A stretch of DNA of 29,110 nucleotides, from positions 1 to 29,110 of IMG/VR virus record IMGVR_UViG_3300034374_009298; one strand, written 5' to 3'. The notes below the pieces were generated by a model. It searched no databases, was not told the origin of the DNA, and saw only the letters and a program-made list of their open reading frames with translations. This DNA comes from a virus. Below are positions 29,061 to 29,110 of this stretch, piece after piece (the stretch's first letter is position 1; each line of letters opens with the position of its first letter). A program made the position numbers and the translations under genes.

Positions 29061-29110
29061 GGTGGGGCCTCCTGGGGTCGTGACCGTTACCGGCTCGGAC
29101 GTGTGATGCG

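Noticed and set aside
29061-29110. End of an upstream gene (minus-strand frame closing with a TAA at 29087-29089)
   Set aside because: Only about seven codons are inside the window, so coding cannot be supported.
1-29110. tRNA, integrase, attachment site or excisionase
   Set aside because: No cloverleaf pattern, tyrosine or serine recombinase motif, or att-like core was seen; lysogeny therefore cannot be judged from this window.

Overview
The window is most of a tailed double-stranded DNA phage or prophage with siphovirus-like gene order. It is very GC-rich, uses GAG for Glu and CTC or CTG for Leu, and has almost every gene on the minus strand, packed with 1-14 base stop/start overlaps. No integrase, tRNA, rRNA, CRISPR array or host housekeeping gene is visible. 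The host cannot be named from the sequence; composition fits a high-GC bacterium such as an actinobacterium or myxobacterium (inference).

Read in transcription order (right to left), 29060-24079 is the packaging and head module: a ribbon-helix-helix protein, small and large terminase, portal, a scaffold-like coiled-coil protein and the major capsid protein. 23980-20303 holds head completion and tail-tube genes: two unknown proteins (242 and 54 aa), a probable decoration protein, a head-tail adaptor, a tail terminator-like protein, an HK97 gp10-like protein, the major tail protein, and a tail-assembly chaperone pair joined by a GGGAAAC -1 slippery site. 20100-12020 holds the tape measure, a 1093-aa tail protein with sialidase-type Asp boxes, a tail-tip protein and several small structural proteins. 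12020-10311 is a coiled-coil protein followed by a probable lysis cassette: small membrane protein, CHAP/NlpC-like endolysin, coiled-coil membrane protein and a 32-aa membrane peptide. A metallophosphoesterase ends this run.

At 8570-8770 there is an AT-richer divergent control region with a 7-bp-arm palindrome. It separates the late genes from the early operon and precedes the only believable plus-strand gene (79 aa). Leftward from it run small unknown proteins, an ERF-type recombinase, a PDDEXK Holliday-junction-type nuclease, a tandem winged-helix protein, an SF2 helicase, a split primase/helicase (AEP-like primase with C-terminal zinc finger, then a DUF927 ATPase) and SSB. Together these look like a self-contained replication and recombination set.

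The strongest unexplained DNA signals are ten copies of a TGGGACA(A) iteron in two inverted clusters between the DUF927 gene and ssb (848-1096, candidate origin or operator), and an extreme excess of the palindrome CGAGCTCG, used in all three codon phases, across the window.
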